Source: Longibacter salinarum
GTDB lineage: Bacteria > Bacteroidota > Rhodothermia > Rhodothermales > Salinibacteraceae
Length of the DNA: 64,000 nt
Assembly: GCF_002554795.1 (NCBI RefSeq)
Contig: NZ_PDEQ01000001.1
Coordinates: forward strand, 248,001-312,000
Reading direction: 5' to 3'
Shown: piece after piece, positions 45,901 to 55,310 of the stretch
How positions within the stretch are numbered: the first letter of the stretch is position 1
How the letters are laid out: every line of letters begins with the position of its first letter
The notes under the pieces: generated by a model
Told to the model about the DNA's origin: nothing
The model's input: only the letters and a program-made list of their open reading frames with translations
Databases searched by the model: none
Position numbers and translations under genes: made by a program

Positions 45901-46026
45901 GAGGGTTAAAAGAATGGCGAATACCATAAGCACGAGGCCTAAGACCTCGAGCTTCCGCCGGGTGGAAATGACGGGGGCGTCGCTAGACGCGTTCTTCTTT
46001 TTCTTTTTTGAGCCCGTGGAGGCCAT
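42973..46026 (-). CDS. ftsK: DNA translocase FtsK/SpoIIIE
   Basis: A 1017-residue membrane-anchored motor that moves chromosome ends through the division septum. Four membrane helices lie in the first ~190 residues ([19 protein letters not shown] and later ones). A long charged linker (about 200-540) is first basic/glutamate-rich coiled coil, then proline-rich, then very acidic. The motor has Walker A [17 protein letters not shown] (about 675) and Walker B FVIIDPKK, plus [26 protein letters not shown]. The C-terminal gamma winged helix ([28 protein letters not shown]) normally reads polar KOPS sites and contacts XerD. The linker acidity suits a halophile. Confidence 0.97.
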   Translation of the reverse strand: [1017 protein letters not shown]

Positions 46027-46233
46027 ACCGCAGTGGGAACCGATTCATTCGACCGACACTCATCCCCGAACATCAGGCAGATAACGCGTCGGCATGTGCG
46101 CTATATGTTAACCTCGCGTCTGGCGTGCAAACTTACAAGCGGGATGCACGGCTGGCGATGGAGATGTAAATCTTAACATGAATCATGAGATGGCGTACAG
46201 GAGGCGATGTTTGCCCGCATACTCGGCCCTTCG

Positions 46234-47001
46234 TCATGCGCTAGATTCCGTCTTATCCGCTAACGGCGCCGGGGAGAGGTCTTCGTACAAGACGAGCCGA
46301 TTGTCGGTATAATAGGGAAGAACGGGCAGAGCGTCGACCTTGAAGCAGTATTCAACGTCGTCGCTGTACCCACGTTCAACCAGGTTTTGCGCGTGGTTGG
46401 CTCGTCTCAGTGCCGAGCCCACATCCTCACGATCGGTGTGAAACAGGGTGAAGGCCGTATGGGCCGAATCGGTCGCATATTCTGGCTCTTGTCCTCCCCA
46501 GAGGCGTTCCAGCATCAGACCTGCGCACAGCGTGTCCTCGAGCGAGAGTCTGTTTTGACGTCCGGCACAGATGATTGCTACGTCCCGTCCGGCTTCCCGG
46601 ATGAAGTCAACAATCCGGCCGGCGTTAAGAAAGCATCCGGCGATGAGGTGGGGGGCGGACTTCGCACGGCTGAGAGCCTTCGTGCCATTCGTCGTGTTAA
46701 GAATCACATCGCGGTCTTCAACCTCCTCCTGCGTGTACTCCAGCGGCGAGTTACCGAGGTGATAACCTTCGATCTTTTCGGCATCGCGCTCACCACCGAG
46801 ACGATAGACGTCCGGGTCGAGGTTTGCGGCGATTTTGCTCGCTTCCGCCATGTCTGGAACGGGCATCACGGCACGAGCCCCATTCTGCAGAGCCGTGGCG
46901 ATGGTCGAGCATGCGCGGAGAACGTCAATGACGATGACAGTTCGATCGCGTACGTCCTCATCAGTGACGTTCGAGTGGGTCAGAAATACTTCTACGTCCA
47001 T
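46234..47001 (-). CDS. comB: 2-phosphosulfolactate phosphatase family protein
   Basis: A 255-residue ComB-family phosphatase. VIVIDVLRACSTIATALQNGA, the NSPLEY segment, TTNGTKALSRA and CAGRQNRLSLEDTLCAGLM are the conserved blocks; the acidic residues bind Mg. The archaeal enzyme removes phosphate from 2-phosphosulfolactate in coenzyme M synthesis. In bacteria the role is less clear and may be sulfolactate production. No ComA or ComC gene is present in the window. It lies in a run of minus-strand genes. Confidence 0.9.
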   Translation of the reverse strand: MDVEVFLTHSNVTDEDVRDRTVIVIDVLRACSTIATALQNGARAVMPVPDMAEASKIAANLDPDVYRLGGERDAEKIEGYHLGNSPLEYTQEEVEDRDVILNTTNGTKALSRAKSAPHLIAGCFLNAGRIVDFIREAGRDVAIICAGRQNRLSLEDTLCAGLMLERLWGGQEPEYATDSAHTAFTLFHTDREDVGSALRRANHAQNLVERGYSDDVEYCFKVDALPVLPYYTDNRLVLYEDLSPAPLADKTESSA

Positions 47002-47169
47002 CGGGGTGAAGATAGGAGTTGAAAAAGCGTCTGCAAACCTCGCGAGTTGCCGGGAGGTCTCGTCGGCACATCAGTTAGACAGAGTAGGGGACAGGGGACC
47101 CGTTGACCATGAACAGGGGGTTAGTTCTGCTACAACCCACCGGTTGGACGCGGATCGGTCCATTCGCGG

Positions 47170-48288
47170 TTATTCGCTCTTGTGGAGCGGCGGTTTGCGG
47201 ACTTCGATGCCGAAGGGGCGCCGACCTCCGATGCGAAGTGCCGTGCCCGGCTCGCTGTACGCGGCGTCGTTGGGCACATATCCGAGTCCGATGCCTGTTT
47301 CGAGCATGGGAGACTGAGAGCCACTGGTAACGACACCGATCTCGTTCCCGTCAGCCGTTTCGATCGGATATCCGCTTCGAGGAATACCACGCTCCGTGGC
47401 GACAAAGCCAACGAGCGTCCGTGCCGGGCCTTCCGTTTTGATCGCCTCAAGAGCCTCGCGTCCGACGAACGGGCCGGCGTCGAGTTTGACAACCCAGCCC
47501 AGTCCAGCTTCGTACGGATTCGTTTCTTCCGTGATATCATTTCCGTAGAGGCAGTATCCAGCCTCCAGACGAAGCGTGTCGCGAGCACCGAGACCGGTCG
47601 GAATGAGGCCGTGCTCTTCACCTGTTTCGAGAAGCTGATTCCATACCGTGACGGCATCGGCAGCAGGGACGTACAGTTCAAGCCCGATTTCGCCGGTGTA
47701 TCCGGTACGCGAGACGATCGCCGTGTCCAGGCCCATGAATGCACCGTCGTGTGCCTCCCGAAAATGGTAAAACTTCAGGTCATCGAGGGAAGCATCGACG
47801 AACGGCTGTGCGATCTCGAACGACTTCGGCCCCTGTAGCGCGAGAAGTGCGAGGTCGTTGCTCAGGTTGATTAGATCAGCATCCATCGGGTTGTTCGCCC
47901 GCATCCAGCTGATGTCCTTCTCGATGTTCGAGGCATTGATGACGAGCAAGTACGACTCCTCCGAACGCCGGTAGACGAGAAGGTCATCCACGATGCCGCC
48001 GTCTTCCTTGCACATCACGGTGTACATCGCGCGGCCGTCATACAGCTTCCCGGCGTCGTTCGTGACCAGGTGCTGCACAAAGTCGAATGCTTTGGGACCG
48101 CTGACCTCTACCTCGCCCATGTGGCTGACGTCGAACAGGCCGGCGGCTTCTCGGACGGCGCGATGCTCCTCGATAATGGAGGAATACTGCACCGGCATGT
48201 CGAACCCGCCGAACGCCATCATTCGGGCATCGAGTTCGAGGTGAGCGTCGTGAAGCGGCGTGTACTGCAACGTGTCAGGTTCGGCCAT
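47170..48288 (-). CDS. gcvT: Aminomethyltransferase, glycine cleavage T protein
   Basis: A 372-residue enzyme that transfers the methylene group from the H-protein-bound aminomethyl arm to tetrahydrofolate, releasing ammonia. FDVSHMGEVEVSGPKAFDFVQHLVTND opens the folate-binding domain, and SRTGYTGEIGLELYVPA and GLGARDTLRLEAGYCLYGND are diagnostic. The end GLGYVPNDAAYSEPGTALRI is the barrel domain. Genes for the H and P proteins are not adjacent. No glycine riboswitch was seen upstream. Confidence 0.96.
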   Translation of the reverse strand: MAEPDTLQYTPLHDAHLELDARMMAFGGFDMPVQYSSIIEEHRAVREAAGLFDVSHMGEVEVSGPKAFDFVQHLVTNDAGKLYDGRAMYTVMCKEDGGIVDDLLVYRRSEESYLLVINASNIEKDISWMRANNPMDADLINLSNDLALLALQGPKSFEIAQPFVDASLDDLKFYHFREAHDGAFMGLDTAIVSRTGYTGEIGLELYVPAADAVTVWNQLLETGEEHGLIPTGLGARDTLRLEAGYCLYGNDITEETNPYEAGLGWVVKLDAGPFVGREALEAIKTEGPARTLVGFVATERGIPRSGYPIETADGNEIGVVTSGSQSPMLETGIGLGYVPNDAAYSEPGTALRIGGRRPFGIEVRKPPLHKSE

Positions 48289-48446
48289 GCGTGGCGTGTG
48301 CGGTTGCGGTGGAGAAGATAGTGGACGAGATCTGGCGAGCGACGCCAGTGTGTATGATAGGCGACGTCCGCGCGCAAGTCAACGAATCCCGTTTGATTTT
48401 AATCGCTAGACCGAGATTCTGACGTTGTCCTTCGCTGGGGGTGGCG

Positions 48447-49559
48447 CTACTCGAGTCGGCGTGCGGCGTAGTCGGCTCCGTTCAATACGTCCACCGCTTC
48501 GTCTGCGTCGTCGCTGTCGTCGAAGCCGAGTCGGAACGTGCCACCCGTCCCTTCGCGAAACTTCAGGAGTTCGACGTCCTGCACGTTCAGGTCGGCACTC
48601 AAAAGGATTCCGGTAATCTCATGCAACTCGCCCGGACGATCCTCTGCACGAACGACGATGTCAAACAGGGGCTGAAGAAACCCTTTTCTGTCGCGGGGAA
48701 TGCGTTCACGTGCCTGGCCCGCCTGCTCGAAGGCGTCGTCGAGTGCATCGATGTCGTCCTCAATCAGCCGGTTGCGCATTCCCTGGATCGAGCGAGCAAA
48801 CCCTGCAAGCGCATCTAGAATGCGACCCTGGTTGCCGACGAGAACGTCTCGCCACATTGAGAAGGGTGAGCTCGCGATGCGCGTCATGTCGCGAAACCCG
48901 CCGGCTGCGAGCTGCCGCGCCATATCGTCGTCGAGGTCGTCGACGACGTTCATGAGCGCGACCGCGAGAAGTTGAGGCAGGTGGCTCACCCAGGCTGCGA
49001 TACGGTCATGCCGATCCGCATCCAGTACGACCGGCTCCGCTCCGGTCGATTCAATCAGATTGACAACGGGATAGAGATTGCCGGAAAGAGCGTCCTGGCT
49101 GGTGCCCTCCGGGAGGCATAGGGCGTAAACGGCGTTCTCGAAGAGAAGCGAATCTGCCGAGTCGATCCCTGAGGTCTCGGCGCCGGCCATCGGGTGTCCT
49201 CCCAGAAAGTGGATATCCTTCGGAAGGACATCGGCCGCCTGCTCCATCACGGGAGATTTGACGGACGCGACATCCGTCACGATCGCACCATCCTTCAGGT
49301 GTTCTGCGACGGACTCCATCAGCTTCACCGTGGCACCGACCGGCGTGGCGAACACGACGATATCCGCACCGGAAACGGCTGTGATCGGATCCGCAGCGCG
49401 TTCATCGATAGCACCACGATCGAAAGCTCGGTCGAGTACCTCGGGTCGGTCATGGCCGACAATTCTACAGTCCGGCTTCCGGTCACTCCAGGCAAGGCCC
49501 AGAGAGCCACCGATGAGACCCGTTCCAATGATTGCGATGCGCGGCGAGAAGTCCGTCAT
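48447..49559 (-). CDS. tyrA: Prephenate dehydrogenase with C-terminal ACT domain
   Basis: A 370-residue enzyme that oxidatively decarboxylates prephenate on the route to tyrosine. The Rossmann motif IAIIGTGLIGGSLGLA binds NAD(P). DVASVKSPVMEQ, FLGGHPMAGAETSGID and HDRIAAWVSHLPQLLAVAL are TyrA signatures. The last ~75 residues (VVRAEDRPGELHEITGILLSADLNVQDVEL) form an ACT domain, which usually gives feedback control by tyrosine. Arogenate specificity cannot be excluded. Confidence 0.95.
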   Translation of the reverse strand: MTDFSPRIAIIGTGLIGGSLGLAWSDRKPDCRIVGHDRPEVLDRAFDRGAIDERAADPITAVSGADIVVFATPVGATVKLMESVAEHLKDGAIVTDVASVKSPVMEQAADVLPKDIHFLGGHPMAGAETSGIDSADSLLFENAVYALCLPEGTSQDALSGNLYPVVNLIESTGAEPVVLDADRHDRIAAWVSHLPQLLAVALMNVVDDLDDDMARQLAAGGFRDMTRIASSPFSMWRDVLVGNQGRILDALAGFARSIQGMRNRLIEDDIDALDDAFEQAGQARERIPRDRKGFLQPLFDIVVRAEDRPGELHEITGILLSADLNVQDVELLKFREGTGGTFRLGFDDSDDADEAVDVLNGADYAARRLE

Positions 49560-49679
49560 TCGTGCGTTAGATATTTGTAGAACTGCGATGCACTCCGGTG
49601 GTACACGTGACCGAACGGATCGTGCCGATCTCTACCTGATCGTATCTTCTCTTCAACGTAGCCGACGCGCCCGCTGTCT

Positions 49680-50459
49680 ATGCTCATTCCGATCGGAGAC
49701 GATGACCGTCGCCTCGCGGGTCCGGCATTCGTAACCGTAGGCCTTGTCATGGCGAATCTCCTCGCCTTTTTTCTATGGCAGGGCGCTGGCGCCAACCAGA
49801 TCGCGATGTACGGGTGGAGCGTGATCCCGGTTGAGATCACGCAGGGCATCGACCTGGTGCAGACGCAGTATGTGGATGCAGGCGGGCGGAGTGTACCCGT
49901 GCCGCAGGCCCCCGGGCCGACGCCTGTATACCTGACGATTCTGACAGCCATGTTTATGCACGGGGGATACGCCCACCTCTTCGGGAATTTGCTGTACCTC
50001 TGGATTTTCGGCGACAACGTCGAGCATCGTCTCGGGGGATGGCGGTTCTTCGGGTTTTACGTCTTCTGCGGGATCGCGGCTACGCTCATCCAGGTGGCGA
50101 CCGCGCCGGACGGGGTGATTCCCAATCTCGGGGCGTCGGGCGCTATTGCAGGCGTTCTCGGGGCGTACATGGTGTTCTTTCCCAAGAATCGCGTGCACGC
50201 GCTGTTTATCTATGCCATCGTGTCGGTGCCGTCGATCGTGGCGATTGGGCTCTGGGTCGCCTTTCAGTTTTTTAACGGATATGGGGCGATTATGGAAACG
50301 CAACAGTTGGGAGGCGTCGCGTATGGTGCACATATCGGTGGTTTTCTGACCGGCGCCCTGCTTGCCGGGGTCGTTCGCCTCGCGGGGATCTGGAGCCCTT
50401 CGAGTTCGTCTCCACCTGAACCGAGAGAACATGCGGGCGACCTCCCACGCCGTTGGTAG
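49680..50459 (+). CDS. Rhomboid family intramembrane serine protease
   Basis: A 259-residue, six-to-seven-helix membrane protease. The catalytic dyad is Ser153 in GASGAIAGVLGAY and His218 in YGAHIGGFLTGALLAG. TAMFMHGGYAHLFGNLLYLWIFGDNVE contains the HxxxN oxyanion motif. These enzymes cleave membrane-bound substrates within the bilayer. It is the class often annotated near GlpG, with the N-terminal signature FVTVGLVMANLLAFF. The gene is divergent from tyrA and in line with the PP-loop gene. Confidence 0.94.
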   Translation: MLIPIGDDDRRLAGPAFVTVGLVMANLLAFFLWQGAGANQIAMYGWSVIPVEITQGIDLVQTQYVDAGGRSVPVPQAPGPTPVYLTILTAMFMHGGYAHLFGNLLYLWIFGDNVEHRLGGWRFFGFYVFCGIAATLIQVATAPDGVIPNLGASGAIAGVLGAYMVFFPKNRVHALFIYAIVSVPSIVAIGLWVAFQFFNGYGAIMETQQLGGVAYGAHIGGFLTGALLAGVVRLAGIWSPSSSSPPEPREHAGDLPRRW

Positions 50460-50524
50460 CTGTCTAACGAGCAGAAACGGACGCGTCTTCATTTCGGCGA
50501 TTCAGACGAGATCAACGCAACGAG

Positions 50525-51196
50525 ATGACATCTGCATCAAGCGTCATTGTACTGTGGAGTGGGGGGAAGGACGCCGCGTGGATGCTGTACGAGCTCCTCA
50601 ATGATTCGAAGGTGCAGGTGGACGGTCTGTTGACCACTGTCATCGAAGGAGCGAACACCGTGACCACACACGGCACGCCAACCGATCTGATCGAGCAGCA
50701 GGCAAACGCGTTAGGTCTGCCGCTTCATCTCATGTGCGTTCCACCCGAACCATCAAACGCAACGTACGAAGAGCACCTGGAGCGAGCGCTTGCCCCCCTT
50801 CGAGCGCAGGGTGTTGCGGCCGTCGCAGCGGGAGATCTGCACCTGGAGGACATTCGCAGGTATCGATCGAACCTCTTTCGTCGTTTTCAAATGACCCCGA
50901 TGTTTCCCATCTGGGGGCGCGACACGCATGTGCTAGCGCAAGATATGCTGGATCGAGGATTCCAATCTGTCGTCTCGAGCGTGGACACCACGCAACTCGA
51001 CGCACGTTATGTGGGACGCGCCTACAACGAAGAATTTCTGAGCGATCTGCCCGATGGCGTCGATCCGTGTGGTGAGAACGGCGAGTTTCACACGTTCACG
51101 ACCGATGCCCCGATGTTTGCCGAGGCGATTCCTGTTTGCGTCACGGAAACGCGTGGCACCGGCCGGATGCGTTACGCTCAGTTGTCGTCGTTGTAG
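50525..51196 (+). CDS. PP-loop ATPase, diphthine-ammonia ligase-like
   Basis: A 223-residue adenine nucleotide alpha hydrolase-like protein. The pyrophosphate loop is LWSGGKDAAWMLYEL. FPIWGRDTHVLAQDMLDRGF and the GENGEFHTFTTDAPMF motif define the ATP_bind_4 (Dph6-like) family. Eukaryotic and archaeal relatives amidate diphthine on EF-2; bacteria lack diphthamide, so the bacterial substrate is unknown. It follows the rhomboid gene by 65 bases. Confidence 0.88.
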   Translation: MTSASSVIVLWSGGKDAAWMLYELLNDSKVQVDGLLTTVIEGANTVTTHGTPTDLIEQQANALGLPLHLMCVPPEPSNATYEEHLERALAPLRAQGVAAVAAGDLHLEDIRRYRSNLFRRFQMTPMFPIWGRDTHVLAQDMLDRGFQSVVSSVDTTQLDARYVGRAYNEEFLSDLPDGVDPCGENGEFHTFTTDAPMFAEAIPVCVTETRGTGRMRYAQLSSL

Positions 51197-51570
51197 TGGA
51201 CTGCTTGTCTCATCAGGCCAGGGCGAATGTAAATGTACGCTCGCTTATCGGATTGGAGATCGAGATGGCATCTTCGGCACTGTTGATTCGAACAATCTCC
51301 TGTAGCTCAACAGTGACACGAAACCGAAATGGTCGTGTCTCGATGCCAGGCCTCAAATATGAGGTCGATTTGATCGAAAAAAGGGGAGGAGACGCAGGAA
51401 TCAACGTTTTCTGATCCACGGCCGTTTGCAGAGACGATTGGTCGTGTTGCAGCCCTTTTCGTCGAGGTTGCCGTACCAGCGGAAAATAAAAAGCGCCCTC
51501 CCGTCGTGAGACGAGAGGGCGCTTCCGGATTTTGGTCGTGCCGGAGGCACGCCGGTGAGAGCGAGAAGAT
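51197..51570. other. Gene-free stretch between convergent genes
   Basis: Lies between the PP-loop gene and clpC. Only the clpC terminator was recognised; the open frames on the minus strand have no family features and are rich in Ser/Arg. Confidence 0.5.
51487..51524 (-). terminator. Rho-independent terminator of clpC
   Basis: On the minus strand AGCGCCCTC and CGTC pair with GACG and GAGGGCGCT, followed by TTTTTATTTT. It lies about 47 bases past the clpC stop. Confidence 0.9.
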
Positions 51571-54168
51571 TTACTCTTCTCCTTCGGCGGCTGGTGTCTC
51601 GGATGATTTCTCTTCCGAATCGTCAGCCTCAGCGGCATCTTCCGGTTCGTCGGCGGCTGTTCCGTCGCCCGATGGGGCCTCGCCATGCTCGATATCAAAC
51701 TCGAGCTCCTCGGCCGCATCTTCATGCGTGAGAATGACGGTGTCGCCTTCTCCGAGGTTCTTGTTGAGCAATGCTTCCGCGAGCGGGTCCTCCACGTACT
51801 TTTGGAGGGCGCGGCGGAGCGGGCGGGCACCGTACTTCGGATCGAACCCTTTGTCCGTGAGGAACTCCTTCGCCGACTCGTCAAACTGGACGTTGAGTCC
51901 AAGCTCTTCGGCTCGATCGAACAGATCCTCCGACATAATGTCGATGATCTCGAAGATGTGCTCCTTGTCGAGTGGGTGGAAGACAATCACATCGTCGATC
52001 CGGTTTAAGAACTCCGGATTGAAGACATTCTTGAGCGCATCCTGGACCGTGGACTTCATCGTGTTGTAGTCCATGTCCTCCGTCTCTTTCTGGGAGAAGC
52101 CGATACCTTTCCCAAGAGACTTAATGTCCTGCGTCCCAATGTTGGACGTCATGATAATGATCGTATTCCGGAAGTCCACACGGCGGCCGAGGCCGTCGGT
52201 GAGCACACCGTCATCGAGCACCTGGAGGAGGATGTTGAAGACATCCGGGTGCGCCTTCTCGATCTCGTCGAGGAGGATCACGGAGTACGGCTTGCGACGC
52301 ACCTTCTCCGTGAGTTGGCCTCCTTCTTCGTAGCCAACGTAGCCAGGAGGTGCACCAACCAGGCGGCTCACACTGAACTTCTCCATGTACTCGCTCATGT
52401 CGATACGGATGAGCGAATCCTGGGAGTCGAACAGGTATTCCGTGAGGACCTTGGCGAGCTCCGTCTTACCGACGCCCGTCGGGCCAAGGAAGATGAACGA
52501 GCCAATCGGTTTCTCCGGATCCTTAAGGCCTGCACGGGTCCGTCGAATGGCCTTCGACAGCTTCTGGATCGCCTCGTCTTGACCGACGACGCGCTCCTTG
52601 AGCGTCTGCTCCATCTGGAGAAGCTTCTTCTTCTCCGGCTCGGAGATTTTGTCGACCGGAATACCGGTCATCATGGCTACGACCTCCGCAATGTTCTGCG
52701 TGGTCACGTCGTGAATCTCCGTGTCAGCTTTCTCTTCCCAGGCCTTTTTCTCTTCTTCGAGCTCTTCCTGAAGGGTTTTCTCCTTGTCACGGAGACGCGC
52801 CGCTTCTTCGAACTTCTGGCTCTTGACGACCTGGTTCTTCTCCTTCTTGACGTCCTCGATTTTTTCTTCGAGGTCGAGGATGGACTGAGGCACCTTAATA
52901 TTGGACAAGTGCACGCGGGCACCCGCCTCGTCCATCACGTCGATCGCTTTATCTGGCAGGAAGCGATCCGTGATGTACCGGTCGGAAAGCTGTACAGCCA
53001 GTTCGATCGCGTCGGTGGAGTACCGGACGTTGTGGTGCGCCTCGTAGTGCTTCTTGATGTTCTCCAGAATGTTAATCGTCTCCTCTGGCGTCGAGGGATC
53101 GACGATAATCTTCTGGAAACGTCGGTCGAGGGCACCGTCCTTCTCAATGTTCTGACGGTACTCATCGAGCGTCGTCGCGCCGATGCATTGGAGATCCCCC
53201 CGGGCAAGTGCCGGTTTGAACATGTTGGAGGCGTCGAGGCTGCCGGAGGCTCCGCCTGCGCCGACGATCGTGTGGATCTCATCGATGAACAAGACGACTT
53301 CCGGGCTCTTCTCAAGCTCCTTCATGACCGCCTTCATCCGCTCCTCGAACTGCCCACGGTACTTCGTGCCAGCGACGAGCGACGCCAGGTCGAGGGTCAC
53401 GATCCGCTTATCATAAAGCACGCGGCTAACCTTGCGCTCTACAATACGCATCGCGAGACCTTCGGCAATGGCCGTCTTACCCACCCCCGGCTCACCGATT
53501 AGGACTGGATTGTTCTTTTTGCGGCGACTCAGAACCTGAGCCACGCGCTCGATTTCCTTCTCACGACCGATGATGGGGTCGAGTTCGCTTTCCTCAGCGA
53601 GTTCCGTAAGGTCCCGGCCGAAGTTGTCGAGTACAGGAGTTTTGCTCTTCTCTGCCATGCCACTGCTTTCTTTTCCGTATCCCGATGACAGGCGTCCGCC
53701 CGAGCCCCCGCTGGTGCTCGACGACGCCTTTCCGCTTATGATCGAGTCGAGCTCATTTCGAACTGCGTCGTACGTCACCGAAAATCCCTGCTGTAGGATC
53801 TGCGCTGCAATATTCTCATTGTCTCGCAGGAGACTGAGCAGCAAATGTTCGGTGCCGATGACGTCGCTCTTGTAGAGCTTGGCCTCCAGGTAAGTAATTT
53901 TAAGCACCTTCTCGGCCTGCTTGGTCAGCGGGATATTTCCCACCGACAGGGCATTGCCCGTACTACGAACCGTATCCTCCACGGCCTTTTTTAGCTTCAG
54001 CAGGTCACACCCGAGGTTGCGTAGAATCTTTACAGCGATTCCCTCGCCCTCGCGGATGATGCCGAGCAACAGGTGCTCTGTTCCGATGTAGTCGTGACCG
54101 AGCCGAATTGCCTCCTCGCGGCTATACGAGATGACTTCTCGAACACGGTTGGAGAAGTTTCCTTCCAT
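51571..54168 (-). CDS. clpC: ATP-dependent Clp protease ATP-binding subunit ClpC
   Basis: An 865-residue Hsp100 unfoldase that feeds ClpP. The N-domain (about 1-145) has both Clp repeats ([30 protein letters not shown] and a second copy). AAA-1 has Walker [10 protein letters not shown] near 226. A UVR coiled-coil module ([16 protein letters not shown], about 429-473) marks it as ClpC rather than ClpB. AAA-2 has GPTGVGKTE near 564. A short acidic tail ([15 protein letters not shown]) ends the protein. The start MEGNFSNRV matches the family; the longer frame does not. Confidence 0.97.
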   Translation of the reverse strand: MEGNFSNRVREVISYSREEAIRLGHDYIGTEHLLLGIIREGEGIAVKILRNLGCDLLKLKKAVEDTVRSTGNALSVGNIPLTKQAEKVLKITYLEAKLYKSDVIGTEHLLLSLLRDNENIAAQILQQGFSVTYDAVRNELDSIISGKASSSTSGGSGGRLSSGYGKESSGMAEKSKTPVLDNFGRDLTELAEESELDPIIGREKEIERVAQVLSRRKKNNPVLIGEPGVGKTAIAEGLAMRIVERKVSRVLYDKRIVTLDLASLVAGTKYRGQFEERMKAVMKELEKSPEVVLFIDEIHTIVGAGGASGSLDASNMFKPALARGDLQCIGATTLDEYRQNIEKDGALDRRFQKIIVDPSTPEETINILENIKKHYEAHHNVRYSTDAIELAVQLSDRYITDRFLPDKAIDVMDEAGARVHLSNIKVPQSILDLEEKIEDVKKEKNQVVKSQKFEEAARLRDKEKTLQEELEEEKKAWEEKADTEIHDVTTQNIAEVVAMMTGIPVDKISEPEKKKLLQMEQTLKERVVGQDEAIQKLSKAIRRTRAGLKDPEKPIGSFIFLGPTGVGKTELAKVLTEYLFDSQDSLIRIDMSEYMEKFSVSRLVGAPPGYVGYEEGGQLTEKVRRKPYSVILLDEIEKAHPDVFNILLQVLDDGVLTDGLGRRVDFRNTIIIMTSNIGTQDIKSLGKGIGFSQKETEDMDYNTMKSTVQDALKNVFNPEFLNRIDDVIVFHPLDKEHIFEIIDIMSEDLFDRAEELGLNVQFDESAKEFLTDKGFDPKYGARPLRRALQKYVEDPLAEALLNKNLGEGDTVILTHEDAAEELEFDIEHGEAPSGDGTAADEPEDAAEADDSEEKSSETPAAEGEE

Positions 54169-54822
54169 ACTGAATGGTTTTCCAAGGACTCGCGCGCTCG
54201 CAGGGTGCGCAAGCGCGGGCACGAGGGGAAATCTGAACGTTGCAGGTAGCGACTTACGCGCCGTAAGTGCACCATCCTACATACCTGATCACTGAACTTC
54301 CGGACCCGGTGTCCTGGTCGGAAGAGTCGCTTGACGTCGCCGGGAGACCCTGCGCAGGACCGCTAGGTGCGGCGTCTCGTGCGCTCGAATCAGCGCGACA
54401 AGCGAGATGATCAGCGTCATCGCACTAACCATACCCTTCCGCGCACTGTTCCTGCCTCCCCTCGTGCCAGAAGGGGGTGAAAACAACGTTTCGTCGTGCT
54501 TCGACAGGCTGTGTGTGCGGCGTACTGTATGCGACTTTCGTCAGCGTCAACAACCGAAAAAGGGGTTGTAGCCGGTGTCGACGCATTTTATCTACCGGCA
54601 ATGTCCAGGTCTATGTTCAAAAATGTTGCGCCGGTGACATGAAGTCCCTTCCCAAGGTCGGTCAGCATAACGTGTAATAATGTGAATACGTGGCCCGTCG
54701 GGGCGGATGACTGCGCACGTCTATGCCTTCGGAACGTAGAAAGATGACGCGAGCCGGTGCACACCTGTAACGGGGCGCACCGGCTCGTTCGTACCGGTAC
54801 CTTCCAGATGCGAGAACGCTGA
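54169..54822. other. Gene-free stretch between the A-type carrier gene and clpC
   Basis: Contains the clpC upstream region and, at its left-reading end, the hairpin after the Fe-S carrier gene. The GC content drops near 54500-54700. No coding sequence or RNA gene was recognised. Confidence 0.5.
54751..54786 (-). terminator. Hairpin after the A-type Fe-S carrier gene
   Basis: GAGCCGGTGC pairs perfectly with GCACCGGCTC around a 16-base loop, 37 bases past the stop. There is no good T-tract, so function as a terminator is tentative. Confidence 0.5.
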
Positions 54823-55182
54823 TCAGGAGGCGAAGCTGGCGCCACAACCGCAGGTTTCGGTCGCATTCGGATTGTCGAACGTAAAGCCGCGGGCATTCAA
54901 ACCGTCGTGATAGTCAATGGTCGTGCCCATGAGGTAGAGCCCATGGCGCTTATCCATGAAGACGGGGATACCATCGATGTCAAACTCAGAGTCATGCTCG
55001 CGCTGTTTGTCGAATCCGAGCACGTAACTCATTCCTGAGCATCCACCGCCTTTTACGCCGACACGGAGGCCGTAGCCATCGGGAATCTTCTTCGTTCGCA
55101 TAATCTTACGGATCTCCTGCGCCGCAGTCGAGCTCATTTCAATCGGTGCATTCGCCGCAGACTTCGTTGTTGCTTCCGCCAT
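54823..55182 (-). CDS. A-type iron-sulfur cluster carrier (IscA/ErpA/HesB family)
   Basis: A 119-residue protein that receives and delivers Fe-S clusters. The three conserved cysteines are in GGGCSGMSY and the terminal ETCGCGASF. SSTAAQEIRKIM and LRVGVKGGGCSG are typical. The start MAEATTK gives an N-terminus of about 20 residues before the core, slightly long. Whether it is IscA, ErpA or SufA cannot be decided from sequence; no Suf or Isc genes are nearby. Confidence 0.94.
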   Translation of the reverse strand: MAEATTKSAANAPIEMSSTAAQEIRKIMRTKKIPDGYGLRVGVKGGGCSGMSYVLGFDKQREHDSEFDIDGIPVFMDKRHGLYLMGTTIDYHDGLNARGFTFDNPNATETCGCGASFAS

Positions 55183-55310
55183 GACGGTAAGCCGAATCGT
55201 TTGCTTCAGAGGGTGTGCGTGAGACCGGACATAACGTGCCCGATCTTGGCCCACCGATACCAAATATGTACGTCGACTGTTCCGTTTAGAAACCGTGTCT
55301 CGCTACCATG

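Noticed and set aside
48289-48446. Glycine riboswitch before gcvT
   Set aside because: The upstream region is short and lacks the conserved riboswitch core.
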